A stretch of 64,000 bases of DNA from Sporobolomyces roseus (GCA_016617785.1 JADILM010000003.1:1550001-1614000); one strand, 5' to 3'; shown: positions 13,756 to 27,042, numbered from the stretch's first letter. The notes: a model not told the origin generated them from the letters alone. Numbers and translations are program-made.

Positions 13756-14254
13756 ACATTACCTTGCCCGTCCCGCCGTCGTTCCGAGTGGTTTCATCCG
13801 AATCCTTACCTCTTCTCACGTTCTCCCCTTGTTGTGCTTTCAGCTTCTTTCGCACTTATAGCAGCACTAGACTTGTCGTTCTTATCTCTCGCATGTAACC
13901 TATCGCAACCTCGTTTCTTATTCTCTCCTTGTTCGCTCGTGCAGCGAGCCTCGAGATCTTCCGATTCTTGCTTGTTGTTCTTGACGCTCGCAAGTTGATC
14001 CCGCTTCATACCTTGTCCATGTCCAGCACGCACATAAGTTTGCTCCAACAATACCACTCTTTCTCGAGAGACCAAATGAAGCTGCGAGACTGTTTTCTCT
14101 CGTGTTCTCGGGATGCGAAGAATTGAGAGATCCTTGAATTAGAGTATCACAACAATCCTTCTTTCCTGAATTGCTGTATGTAACTGCGTCACAACACATA
14201 CCTAGCGAGTCAGCGAGAAGTATCTCATCGAGAGTTGAGCTTGAGAGAAAAGCC
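13756..14254. other. Convergent intergenic region
   Basis: About 500 bases lie between the stop of the membrane transporter gene and the stop of the MED20-like gene. Several short open frames occur on both strands but none has a family signature or consistent splice structure. It should hold two 3' UTRs. One point: a plausible intron (donor GTGAGG right at the MED20 stop, acceptor near 14199) would give the MED20-like protein a slightly different C-terminus. Confidence 0.4.
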
Positions 14255-15247
14255 TCACCTAAACAAAGAATGTTTCTCTTTCCATTCCCACTCTCCCTCT
14301 TCCTCATCCGATTCTCCGTCCCGTATCAATGGATCTAGTATACCAGCTCTCACAAATTCTTCTTCTTTCGGATCAAACATTGTGATTTCTCCGTTTTGTA
14401 CCGCCGAGGAAGGGAAGAGGGAGAGGAGGAAATCACGGATCAAGGGAGAAGAGGGTGGAAGGTAAGGTAATGGTAGATATGTGGCCTGCGACACTCTAAT
14501 TTATGAGTGTCTTGACTTTGAGAGTGACAGGGTTAGACTTACTTGTACGATACAACCTCTCGTAGTTCCACTCGCAGTCCCTCCTTTCACATTGACGACA
14601 GCAACTTTTACTAACCAATCTGTATTGTTCGGGTGCGAGATGGGATTCGAACTGATCGAGAACGTAGCTCCTTCGAGGGACAACGCGGTTGGACGAGCTT
14701 GCCAGGCTGTTTGAGTCTGTGGTGTTGACGCCGAGGTCGGAGCAGGAGGAGCGAAGAGTACTCGACCTATGAAGGAATCGATCGCTGAAGAGGAAGAGGA
14801 GGTGGTGGAGGAAGAGGAGGAAGTTTGAGGAGGTGCAGAAACTGTCGAATAACTCCATCGATAATGACTCGTTTCCTTCTGTTCTCCTTCTCCTTGTATC
14901 ACCATATCGTCGTCCTCGTCGTCCTGATTCTTTGCTTTCCCCTTTCCTTTGCTCTGAGTGGGTCTGTGTGGTTTATTCGGATCCTCTACGATGATTGCGG
15001 TTTCCTCTCCATTCCCTTCCAATTTCCTTACTATGTACATGTTCCTCCCTTCTACTTTTGACTGTTGCTTGCCTTTCCCAGTTGTAGGAGGTGGTGGTAG
15101 TCTCAGAGTCCTGATTGAAACGAGGAAACGTCCAGTTGAAGTTGCAGAGAGATTCGTCGAGAGAGCTCGAGCGAGGTTGGGTAGGGTAGTTTGTGGATTA
15201 GGAGAGTTCCATCTTGCGATCAAGGTGGATGGCTCATAGCGTGTCAT
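14255..15247 (-). CDS. MED20: Mediator complex subunit 20-like protein
   Basis: Two exons, 14543-15247 and 14255-14485, 311 aa. MED20 is a head-module Mediator subunit that pairs with MED18 and contacts RNA polymerase II machinery. The C-terminal half carries the most family-like stretch, GRVLFAPPA, then HPNNTDWLVKVAVVNVKGG, then GCIVQATYLPLPYLPPSS across the splice junction. A Ser-run and Thr/Ser low-complexity linker sits in the middle, followed by an acidic tail DGESDEEEGEWEWKEK. The first exon begins with the only ATG in frame. The last codons could alternatively be spliced (donor at the stop, acceptor near 14199) to end RYVL. The assignment rests on short motifs and overall size, so it is moderate; a lineage-specific nuclear protein is the alternative. 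Confidence 0.6.
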
Positions 15248-15471
15248 TGATCACAGTGAATCGTTTGAAGTAAACCTTTCCAAAGTTGCATCTTCTCTCT
15301 CCTTCACCTCACTCAAACCTCGCTTAAGCACCAATAGCAGCTCTAGCTCATTCTATCACTCTCACAGATAGCAAGAAAGCTTTACAACTCGGTTCGACGA
15401 CGGTCCATTGATTCCATTTCTCCACATCTCTCCTTCGACTCCTCTCCCTCCCTTCACAACAAACGAACAAG

Positions 15472-17337
15472 ATGCCACGTTCGACCACAGTCTTACTACA
15501 ACACTTTCCCTCCGCCCCTTCGAAATCCCCAGTCCCAGCATTCTACCTCAACAGAGTAATCGAAACTTATGCAGCAAAGCAATCAACTCCGATATCCTTG
15601 AATTCGATGATCAATTTCGGGAAATACGGGAGGAACAAGGGGGAGAAGGAGGAAGCAGAGAAACTGTTGAGAGGTGGAAACTTTGTCAGTTTATCGAAAA
15701 CTCGCTTCTCTTTCTTTTTCGCTGGAACTGACAAAGCGAGTTTGCGAACCTGACAGCTTCGAACCGAACTGCCGACACGGTTGAGTCATCGTCTACGGGA
15801 TCTGCAAGAGTTACCATTCGTAGTCGCTTCACATCCTCGGTTACAACATGTCTATGAACTCTACCTCGAGGCATTCGAAGGGTACACTCTCTCGTTTCAT
15901 CTTACCTCTCCTACTCCCGGGGTAGCTGACTCAGTCTCGTCCTCCCTAGTATCCGTCGCTTCCCACCAATCAAAAATCTCGAAGATAACGATGCATTCTG
16001 CCTTTTCATGCAAACTACTCTTGATAAACATCGAGTCGTGATCCCTGAGCTAGCTATCGGGTGAGTAACACCTCATCAACTCGATGCATTTCAGGCTACA
16101 ACGAATTGATGTGCGTCTTGCTGGCAGAGTATCCGAAACTTCACCTCTCCACCTCCCTCCCGCCGCACTAGATCGAATCATGCTTCGAATGCTCCGATCC
16201 CGTATCTCTCGACGAGTCATCACAGAACAACACATCGCCCTCACTCAGCAATTCAACGAACGACAAGAAAGGATCTCGAAAGGGAAAGGGAGAGAACTGG
16301 CTCCTGAGGAGGAATCGAGAGTTGGATTAGTCGATACGAAACTGAATGCTGCGGACGTCATTAGGAAATGTGAGAAGTTGCTGAGGAGGAGGAAAGGGCC
16401 AGAAGGGAAAGTACCGATTGTGATTGAGGGTTCGACCGATGTTGGATTCGCTTATATCGAAGAACACCTCGAGTAAGTCCACTCTTCCTCTTCTCCTTCC
16501 TGCCTTTCGCAGCTCACCAAAAGAGTGATGCGTAGATTCATGCTGTACGAACTCATCAAGAATGCAGCTCACGCTACTGTTCAAGCACACGGCGACAAAG
16601 CGTCAGATTTCCCTGTTCAAGTGACAATCGTTCATCAACCTCGAGACTTGACAATCCGAGTTTCCGACCGAGGCAACGGTATACCACCATACGGCGGACT
16701 ACCACCTGATCCACTCGACCTCTCCCTCATGCCTCGAACGCACCACGGTAGTCCTCCAACTTCACCTCAACAAATGGTTTCCAACGCCCCTCTCCTCTCT
16801 CAACGACTCGACATCTTCTCTTTCTCCCATATGCGAAGACATTATCAACATCACACTGCCCTTTTGAACTCCTCGAACTCAGATTCAATCGATTCAACTT
16901 TCCCTTCCGCCGAGCCATTCTGTTCAACCCCATTATCCGCTGGTGCTTCTCCCTTACCCTACGTCGCTCCTACCGGCGAAGTCGAACTTCCCGACCTCCA
17001 CAATTCGCCCTCACCTCCAACACTAGACCCCTCCCTCTCTTCCGCCGAAGCAGCAGCAGCAATCTCTCCCCTCTCCCCTAGTCCATCCTCTGCCCCTTCA
17101 ACCGGTATCATGGCACTCCGTTCAATCGGTTCGCAAGGTTTGACAGGAACCGTTTCCGAGCAAGTAGAGGAAGAGGAAGAAGAGAATTTATTGGACGCTC
17201 AAATGAGGAGTGGGATCGGGTTACCGTTGAGTCAGATGTATGCGAGTTATTTTGGTGGGAACGTTTGGATTCATACGATTCAAGGGTGGGGGAGTGACGC
17301 GAGATTGAGAATTCAGAAATTCGGATTGGCAGCATAA
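15472..17337 (+). CDS. Mitochondrial pyruvate/branched-chain dehydrogenase kinase
   Basis: Five exons (15472-15684, 15757-15881, 15950-16060, 16128-16472, 16536-17337), 531 aa, longer than the usual 400-450. PDK/BCKDK enzymes are GHKL-fold kinases in the mitochondrial matrix that phosphorylate and switch off the E1 subunit of 2-oxoacid dehydrogenase complexes. Visible: basic N-terminus, LRTELPTRLSHRLRDLQELP, the H-region RMLRSRISRRVITEQHIAL, N-box ELIKNAAHATV, G1 DRGNGIPP, and G2 GIGLPLSQMYASYFGG near the end. Between G1 and G2 there is an insertion of roughly 130 residues rich in Ser, Pro and His. Exon 4 has two in-frame acceptors; the one giving a 67-nt intron was preferred to one giving 34 nt. 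Which complex it controls cannot be read from the sequence. Confidence 0.88.
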
Positions 17338-17468
17338 CAAGTCTCTTTACACTCTTCTCTCTCGTTGTATCGCAGCATTTCTCTTCTTTGTTGTTCTCAT
17401 ATCTCGTCTTGTTAGCATTTGTTGTCATCGAGTGAGAAATGCGATATGAAATCAATTGATAGTCTATT

Positions 17469-19926
17469 CTATAGATACAAATCCTTCCTTTCCCTGTCCT
17501 CCCACTCCTCTGCTTTCTTCCCGACTTCATCAATGGCCTTGCAAACTTCTTTCGCCCAATCCCATCGAATAAGAATAGCGGCGTGTTCTAACCCGATCAT
17601 CAGTCTAATCGATCCTCCTTCACTCGTTAAATCCTTCTTGACGATCTCCTTCCCGGTCGTAGCTGAGCCATTAGATGATGGCAGTGTTTTTGTTGTTGTA
17701 GAAGGATAAGGTCGGAGTCGAGAAGGGGTTTCTCCTTGAACGATGTTACCGAATCTTGATTTCGAGAAATAGTTGAGGAGTTTCGGTATCGGTAGAATGC
17801 AGTCCTTGTCACTGAGGAAGATGACCGTGGGCTAATCAACGCCATCTTGATCAGTCTGGAACTATTAGTAGAGAGAGATAGAACATACGAAAGCTCCTTT
17901 TGGATCATCTAACCCATTAATCTCTGCAGCGTACCGAGGCACATCGTATCCTGCCTCTTGAGTCCACCTCGCACACTTCGGCACGATCGCCCTCTTGACC
18001 TCGACTGGTAGGGGCGATACTGGATTTGGCGAGAACAGAGTCGAGGCGGACCAAAGGACATGTCTTGAAAGGTAATGATTGATTCCTCTTTCACTCGCAA
18101 AGTATTTCTATCCACCTCACGCTGAAATCGTCAGTAAGTTCATTCCTATAAAGTATGGAGCGAACCTCACAAAGAAATGTTCCCCAGCAGTCTTTGGTCG
18201 AGTCCTGTAAAAATTCCTCGCGCTATCGGGACAATACAATAAGAAACACATTGGATCGATCAATACCAATCCCGCCACGACATCCGGTGCATCCCTCATT
18301 AACCACCCCGCCATTCCAGCCCCAGCAGAATGAGCAACGACGATTGCTTTTCCTCTCCTCCATTCTTCTTCCCCTTCTTTCTCTTCTTCCCCTTTCTTCC
18401 GTGGTTCTTCCTCGTCGTCGTCCTGGAGGTCGAGAGGGTCATCTTCATCCGGTTCGAGACAGGTTAAACCGAATCCATGTCGCCACAGCATGCGTCGGAT
18501 TGATGCCGTGTATTCTAGACGAGTGAGAATGGAAGATGGTGAAGCGAGTCTCATAGTGAGGTAAGGGTGTATAGGAATGAACATAGCTCTCCCTGTCGAC
18601 TCGCCCACTCATCAGTCAACACTTCAACAAGACGGAAAGGAAAGGGATTCGAACCTGTGAGGTATGCGATCGCAGCAATGAAACAACTTGGACCATAAGT
18701 TCCAGAAATCCCATGACAGAAGATCAGAGGACGTTGATCTTCTTCTTGTGCGATTCCTCGGGCGGGTTTGAACCAGTAAGAAGTGCGAGAAGAGAGTTGG
18801 GTAGAAGAACGCATTTTTGAGTGTTCGTGGGAGTCGTGAATTGATTCGAGGGAGGAAGGGGAGGAACAATAGAGCGGTAAGGGCCACTGAAGGGACGCGG
18901 AATGGGATGAGCGAATGGAAAGAGAGAGAGGAAGGAGAGTTGAGGACGTACTGTCGTTCGTTGTCCGAAGTATCTGAAGCCTGCTAGGTGGAGCATGATG
19001 CAACCTCCTTGACTCGCGAGCCAGGTGAAAGCGTAGAAGATCAAAGGTTTGTGACCTAAACTGAGTCGTTCAGAATTCAGGCAGAACACTTTGTGAGGAC
19101 TTCGACCTCGAAGGAACTTGAATGGAGGTGCTTCGGAGGATCGAGAGAGTGTGAAGGTCGTTTCGAGTAAGCCGACCATTGCGTTCAGCTCAGCTAGAGG
19201 ATGGACAGACGAATCAGCGCGAGTCTTAATCTGAGGGGAACTTCGAGACGTACCTCGTTCAGTCGATTTCGGTCTCATCTTCTTGAGGTCTCCTCCGTTG
19301 AACATGAAGTAAGCGAGGAACTGGGTCGCACAGTCCTGCGTCAATAGAGAGCTTGAAATGAGCAAATGAGTGAATCGCAACGAACCTCTTCGATATTTGT
19401 TCGCCCAACTTTGGCCATATCTACTCCTTGAATCGCTGGATCGTCTGCTCCCTTCGGTGCGCTCTTCTTTCCCGGCATAAGAAAGAAGGATTTTATCCAT
19501 TCTTCTGGGTCCGCGCTACTCTCCAACATCTTTACGAGCAACCTCCATCTCTCCTCACTCGTGATCTTCTCGTCCTGTTTCGAGTCCCATATCCCTCGGT
19601 CTATTGAGATAGCCACTAACTTTGCTATGGGTAGCCAGAGTACTTCGAGGATTAAGCAGAGGGAGAGAGGGTTGAAGAATAATTTGTGTTGAAAGAGAAA
19701 GTCTGCTGCATGTTGAGGAGCGAGGGAGAGGGTGAGAGCGACAGAGGGAGGTGCTGGATAGGTGTAGTAGGCTGCGATTGAATGAAGGAGTGCTAGGAAT
19801 GGGACAGAGTCGAGTAGCAAGATTGAACCTCGAACTAAGATGCGAGTAACGAAAGAATCGGGCAACTAGAGGTGAATACTTTGGTTAGCTTGGCCTCTCG
19901 ATTGGAGTTGTAGAGGTGCTCACCAT
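17469..19926 (-). CDS. Alpha/beta hydrolase, membrane-associated N-terminus
   Basis: Eight exons: 19924-19926, 19386-19865, 19254-19335, 18952-19193, 18655-18886, 18171-18592, 17889-18107, 17469-17831; 680 aa. The C-terminal half has an alpha/beta-hydrolase layout: oxyanion-region HGISGTYGPS, nucleophile elbow AHSAGAGMAG, DAPDVVAGLVLIDP, an acid candidate in SDKDCILP and a histidine in GLEHAAIL. The N-terminal half has hydrophobic stretches suggesting membrane association. Substrate unknown; a lipid or ester is a family-level guess. An acidic Glu-rich insert lies between the first strands and the elbow. The start is uncertain: I used the ATG at 19924-19926, immediately followed by GTGAGC, which makes a three-base coding exon. 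An upstream exon cannot be excluded. Confidence 0.72.
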
Positions 19927-20166
19927 GGCCCTGTCGAGGTTGTGAGCGAATCTAGCTAAAGTCAAGATGAGAATCTTAATCGCCTTCCTCTCTTCCTCCA
20001 CTACCACCACCTATTCGATTGCTTTGGATTACAGTACTCACAGAATACACACACAAACCCTCACCGACTGTACAAGCTCCAAAGTTCTCCCTCGTCGCTA
20101 TTGTTGATCGTTCGATTTCGAAGTGTCTTTCAACATCGACTACTCTCACTCGCTCACTCTACAGCC

Positions 20167-21191
20167 ATGCCCGCTCAATCAGAGTACGGTCCCTACATCT
20201 TATCACCCCCACTAACATCCTGTGAGAATGCCTACATCGTATTCGTAAGTAGTCTCATCTCACTTCACCACTTTTCCCTTTTGCCCAGACTTATCCTCAA
20301 TCGAACAACCTATTCCAAACAAACAGGGTCAAGGTTCTCCACCTTACAACTTGAACATTATACCAACTGGGAATGGAAGTTTGTTACTGGAAACTCTCCC
20401 TCTGCAACATGATGCGGGAGTATTCAAATGGCCAGTCGATTTCCAACAAGGGGCCAATCTCGTTAGTTCCTACACTCTTCACGTTGTGCAAGCTGGAACT
20501 CGAAACTGATGAGAGGCGACGACTGTAACAGACTTTCGTTCTGACGGATTCGAGAGGACAAACCGCTTATTCAGATTTCAGAGTAGTTCAAGCGGGAGAG
20601 AAGGCTTCTTGCCCGTGAGTCCACTTCCCTCTTATCAATCTCGTAGCAACCCGGACGAGGGTGTCTATCAGAGTTCCTGACGATCCCGTTTCGTCACTTC
20701 ACAGCAAAAACGACTATTCCTCGAAACCTTCGAAAACCTCAATTGGCGGAATCGTTGGAGGAATCGTCGGAGCTCTCGCTTTAATCGGACTCTTCGTCAC
20801 CCTCTTCCTTCTCCACCGACGACGCCGAAACCGTCGACTTCGCCAACTCCACTCTTCGCACGCTGCAAACGGCTCGAAATTGACTTTGACGGGAGAAGAG
20901 GGAGGTGGGAGTGGATTAATGAGAGCTGGAACGTTCAATTTGGGAAACGTTAGGTTTACAGAACCTAGTTTGGACCATTTGAGACAGATCGATCATCCGC
21001 CCATGTACGAGGCTCCACCACCTGTGATTGGAGAGGGAGGAACTACGACGACGACGACGAGGGACGAGATTACAGAGATTGGAGATGTACAGGTTGTCGT
21101 GGAAGGAGGAGAGGGAGAGGGGAGAGCGTTACCACCACCAATCCCGTCGAGAAGAGGCAGGAGATCGAATGCTCAAACATCAGAGACTTGA
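20167..21191 (+). CDS. Single-pass membrane protein with small extracellular beta domain
   Basis: Four exons (20167-20244, 20327-20461, 20532-20614, 20705-21191), 260 aa. The ectodomain has the pattern ILSPPLTSCENAYIVFGQG, PPYNLNIIPTGNGS, LTFVLTDSRGQTAYSD. This is typical of basidiomycete cell-surface proteins of the Ser/Thr-rich or Kre9-like type. It is followed by one strong membrane span (GGIVGALALIGLFVTLFLL) and a basic, then Thr-rich, cytosolic tail. Function unknown. The predicted start lacks a clear signal peptide. A possible upstream exon at 19967-20069 (donor GTACAA, acceptor at 20164) joins in frame and begins MRILIAFLSSSTTTTYSIA, so the true N-terminus may lie there. A threonine run is coded by an ACG repeat near 21045-21060. 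Confidence 0.65.
21045..21060 (+). repeat. ACG trinucleotide run in coding sequence
   Basis: Five consecutive ACG units encode part of a six-threonine run in the cytosolic tail of the single-pass membrane protein. Short coding microsatellites like this can vary in length between strains. Confidence 0.7.
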
Positions 21192-22440
21192 TGGAGGGAT
21201 CGTTTTCTCACTTGTAGCTATACTTTTTTCGTGAGTTCACTCTCTTTCTCTCTGTGGACTAGCAGGGTATAGCATGACTGACCTCGCTTTCGATCGCAGG
21301 TTTTTCTTGATCGCATCTCACTTCTCTTACACCATAATCTTGTTCACCTTTCTATTACCACCTAATACACTACATGGTTACTCCGACACACTAATGGGTT
21401 CTTTATCAGTTTTATTTATCTGTAGCCTCCAATCTTTTTCTAGGGTTCATTTTTCGCGTTGTTATCAAGTCACAGCTTTCTTGGCCATCACTTGTCATAC
21501 GGGAGAGTACGACAGAGAGGAGGCGAGCTAATGATCGAGCTGTCATGAGAATAGGAACGACAGCTGGAGTACGAAAACGACGAATCGAAAGAACGCTCTA
21601 CGCTTTGTTCGCTGTGCGCTCGTTTCAAATACCAGACTGCCACGCTGCGCTTTTCATCAGCGAATTCCGGGTCAGTCAAGTCAACGTTTGACGAGAAGAT
21701 GGTCGCCGGGCCATGTCTGTCTCGCGAACGTTTTTTCGCGTTTCCGAACTGAGCAAATCTCGATAGATGATGTTCCTTACTCGACAGCGTACCAGGTGGC
21801 ATCAGACAGAACGATACAAGTCTTATTTGGCACTTTACTGGACTGGGTTGTAAGAAAGTGACCAATTGAAGGTGTCGCTCCCTTCGCGAAAACGTAGATT
21901 CTGGTTCGCCTTGACTGAATGATCCTCCTTTGTGGAGCTCATTGGTTCGCCCTTTACTCAGTCAGTAGAATTGTGTCGCGCACAAGTCGCTAGCAGGAGG
22001 AAGCGGCCAATTTGAGTGAGACAGCCCTCGAACGCTTTGCGAAATCGAGCTTGTGTTGTCGACTGTGAAGAATCCTCGAGGCGCAGACTGAATAACAGCT
22101 CGAGAGGAGGCCCGGTGAGTGCCGATTTGCAATCGACTCCGATGGAACGGCATTGCGGAAAGGGAGTCGAGGGCAAACTGATGTCGAGCGAGTTTTCCAT
22201 TATCGTCTCGACCCAACGCTCAAGGGAAACATGGAACCTCTTTTTCCCTTCTTTGAAGATGTAGATATAGACTAAAAACGTAATTTGATAGTACCTCTGA
22301 GGTGAAAGAGAAAGTTAAAAAAAGGGAGGGAAACACGAAAAAAAGGAAGAAGAGGGGAGGGGGAGGGGATCAACATCAAGAAACGACAACGAATGAGGGG
22401 GAAAGACGGGATACTAAGAAACGGCTTTTGATGGGGGTGT
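21192..22440. other. Long convergent intergenic region
   Basis: A 1.25 kb gap lies between two convergent stop codons, much larger than the other convergent gaps in this window (42-500 bases). No supportable coding gene: the longest frame (minus strand, 21488-21865) begins at TTG and shows no family signature. Near 21231-21299 there is an intron-like segment (GTGAGT to CAG) that could sit in the 3' UTR of the upstream gene. Purine-rich sequence on the plus strand runs through about 22300-22420. No tRNA-like or repeat structure seen. Confidence 0.4.
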
Positions 22441-24763
<2,323 letters not shown>

Positions 24764-25281
24764 AGTGCTATGGGAGGATCATTGGGTCAGCTTATTGCTT
24801 ATTAATCGTACTGGATGGGCTTACAAGGATGGGTTTAAACGAGTGAATGAGGTGGAGGGTTGCAAAGGTATGAATTGCAGCAGCCAAATCGTCCATCCAA
24901 TTTCGCAAACCCAAGTCGACGACGAGATTCGTACTCTCGCTAGACTACTCTCGCGATATAGTCTCGACGGCTGATAGGGAAATTACACGGGAAATTGCAA
25001 TCACTGAAAAAAAATTAAACTACGAAGAGAGAGAAGCTAAGAAGGGAGACACGGGAGAGCACAACGGGAGAGAGCGAGATGGTGTATGGGTATCGACCAG
25101 CGAAGAATGAGGAACTGGGTCTTGCGGGATGGAAAAGCGAGCTAGAAAAGGGAGAGAGAAGGGTATCAAACGATTTCGAAATGGCAAAGAGAGCGATTCT
25201 GTTTGATCGTTACATTCTCGCTCAATCACTGACAGGGAGCAGATCATTGAGAGAAAAGTAGACCCACGATCAAAGGCGGAA
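24764..25281. other. Intergenic, beta-tubulin promoter side
   Basis: About 520 bases between the tubulin start (-) and the stop of the WHI2-like gene (-). No supportable gene. An A-rich run near 25007-25019 and several short purine tracts are present. This must contain the tubulin promoter and the WHI2-like 3' UTR. Confidence 0.45.
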
Positions 25282-26484
25282 TCAGATCAAACTGAGTTCG
25301 AGAGTCCATACTCTTCTTGCCCAAACTTTGATTTCTCGTTCGTGTTCCGTTCCAGCGTTGATCTTGAGATCCGTCGCATCCCACCAACATTTGCGCTACA
25401 TTCGATTGTACTCGACCCAGGTCAGCGATGACGAACAGGCGCCTGCGAGCGAGACATTCAAAACGTACAGCAGGTTTCCTCCAGAACAATAATAGTTTCT
25501 GAGCAGTTGCCAATTGTTGCGCGTTGACTTGAACTCCTCCACTCGCATCCTCTTCATGTAACATTGGAGTCGTGCTGCTATCGGTGATATCGCTTGTCGA
25601 GACTGAGTTGGAAGTGAGAGGAGGGTGAACGATTCCGGTTTTGAGGAGGACGAGTGCGATCGATGCGATACAACAACGATTCGGTTCGAGTGATCTATAA
25701 CCCCATACATCTTCACGTTCGAAACCACTATCGAAAAAGTACACGCGAATCAGCTGATTCGAGAGCGCAGAAATCAGAAATCAGAACAGTGAGAAAGCGT
25801 ACCTCATGCAAAGCATATCGATCAAGTGTTGTTCCGCAACATTGTTCTCCCTATTGACGTTCCTCTGAAGCGCAGTAAAGATACTCTTCCTCTCCAACAA
25901 GGCGTTCCCGCAATCCACCTTCAACTTTAACAAACTCTTGTTTGGTTTTCCCGCTTCATCCGTTCCAGGCAATTCTCCATTCGGTGCACCGAAAACAGGA
26001 GGTAATCCTTCAGCAGCTTTCCCTTTTGGTGGGATTGCGAAATATTCGAGTTCTTCACGTAAGACGATGATGGCTTGTTTGAGGAAGAGTGGGTTTTGCA
26101 TGTTGGATTGAGCGATCGGTGAAGCGAGGGACATGTCTCGTCGAGGTCCGTCCGGGAGACCGTAGAAGCTGTCTCGTGCGGTCGTGAAGAACTCGAGAAC
26201 GAACTCGAGGCATTGTGCGTCGAACTACAACACTCTCGAGCAGTTAGTGGGAGAATGACTTCGTTTGAATGATCCCGACTCACATCGACATAGTAAACGT
26301 CCTCATCTTCTTCATCATCCAATTCTCCATCTGATCTGGGTAATCGTTGCGGGCTCAAGACGACACCGTTGGGAAAGAGACACAAGAGAACCGATTCTGG
26401 GAGCTCCATGAGTGCTTCACGTTCGAGTGAGAGGCGAATACCTCGTAGGTCGAGAGAGACCTTGCTGGAGTTACCGAAAGACAT
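25282..26484 (-). CDS. WHI2: BTB/POZ-domain protein, WHI2-like
   Basis: Four exons: 26284-26484, 25803-26224, 25469-25727, 25282-25395; 331 aa. In yeast Whi2 works with Psr1/Psr2 phosphatases to restrain TORC1 under low amino acids and activate stress responses; human KCTD proteins are related. The N-terminal BTB signature reads LMELPESVLLCLFPNGVVLS and continues DAQCLEFVLEFFTTARDSFYG. Further conserved stretches are NPLFLKQAIIVLREELEYF, NNVAEQHLIDMLC and, after the last intron, KCWWDATDLKI with KVWARRVWTLELSLI at the end. The final exon depends on choosing a 73-nt intron (acceptor at 25396); reading through gives an unrelated C-terminus. Cytosolic role inferred from family. Confidence 0.82.
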
Positions 26485-26599
26485 CTTGAGAGAGGTAGGC
26501 TGAGTGTGGAAGAGGGGAAGATGAATGCGTTGAGCGGGGAGAGGAGAGGTGATTTGGGTCAGAGTCGGGTTACTATCTCCTACTGGTTATTTGGATAGC

Positions 26600-26611
26600 T
26601 ATATACAGCAC
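26600..26611 (+). repeat. TATATACAGCAC element, copy 1
   Basis: Identical to the copy at 27031-27042 within the same divergent promoter. It could be a TATA-like or regulatory element; only the repetition is observed. Confidence 0.4.
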
Positions 26612-26687
26612 ACTGGTAGCAGTCAGAGTCTTTCTAGAGCTGTCCTCGGTTGTGATGAAGTTGGAGAACGTCTTTCAACCGAACCGA

Positions 26688-26699
26688 GGGGGGGGGGGG
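26688..26699 (+). repeat. G12 homopolymer
   Basis: Twelve consecutive G in noncoding sequence upstream of the WHI2-like gene. Such runs are prone to length variation and to sequencing error. Confidence 0.8.
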
Positions 26700-27030
26700 A
26701 TCAGAGGAAGATGAGACTCACCTCGCTTCTGTTTCGAGTTCAGTGTAGCTAATAAACTGTCCTGGGTTGTGTAGATCGCTGGTTGAATCGAGTCGGTGAG
26801 TGTGAAACAGAGAGAAGCGATTGCAATATTGCTCTCCTTCTTCGAAATTTCGTCTTAATTCTAGCTCTCGCTCTGAAGCTTCTGACTGATACTAGCCTAT
26901 AAAATACGGTCTATATAGTCATACTGCATATTAAGATCTTCCCAGCGAAATTATCGAAAATGATTCGCAAGGGAGAAGAGCGAGAACTCTCGCTTCTCTT
27001 CCTCATCTTCTCTTCGATACGCTCAGACTC

Positions 27031-27042
27031 TATATACAGCAC
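27031..27042 (+). repeat. TATATACAGCAC element, copy 2
   Basis: Second exact copy of the 12-mer, 431 bases from the first and about 270 bases upstream of the F-box-like ATG. Confidence 0.4.

Noticed and set aside
14636..14660. Second B-box-like string (AGTTCGAATCCC, minus strand)
   Set aside because: Lies inside the MED20-like coding exon with no cloverleaf partners.
18645..18665. Perfect tRNA B-box-like string (GGTTCGAATCC on the minus strand)
   Set aside because: It sits exactly at an exon-intron border of the hydrolase gene. The flanking bases do not form a T-arm or acceptor stem, and no A box lies at the right distance.
21488..21865. 125-codon minus-strand frame near beta-tubulin
   Set aside because: Begins at TTG, no ATG-initiated conserved product, no splice partners.
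25441..25470. 26-nt intron or read-through at the end of the WHI2-like gene
   Set aside because: A longer intron with acceptor at 25396 restores the family-typical KCWWDATD...VWTLELSLI ending; the alternatives give unrelated sequence.
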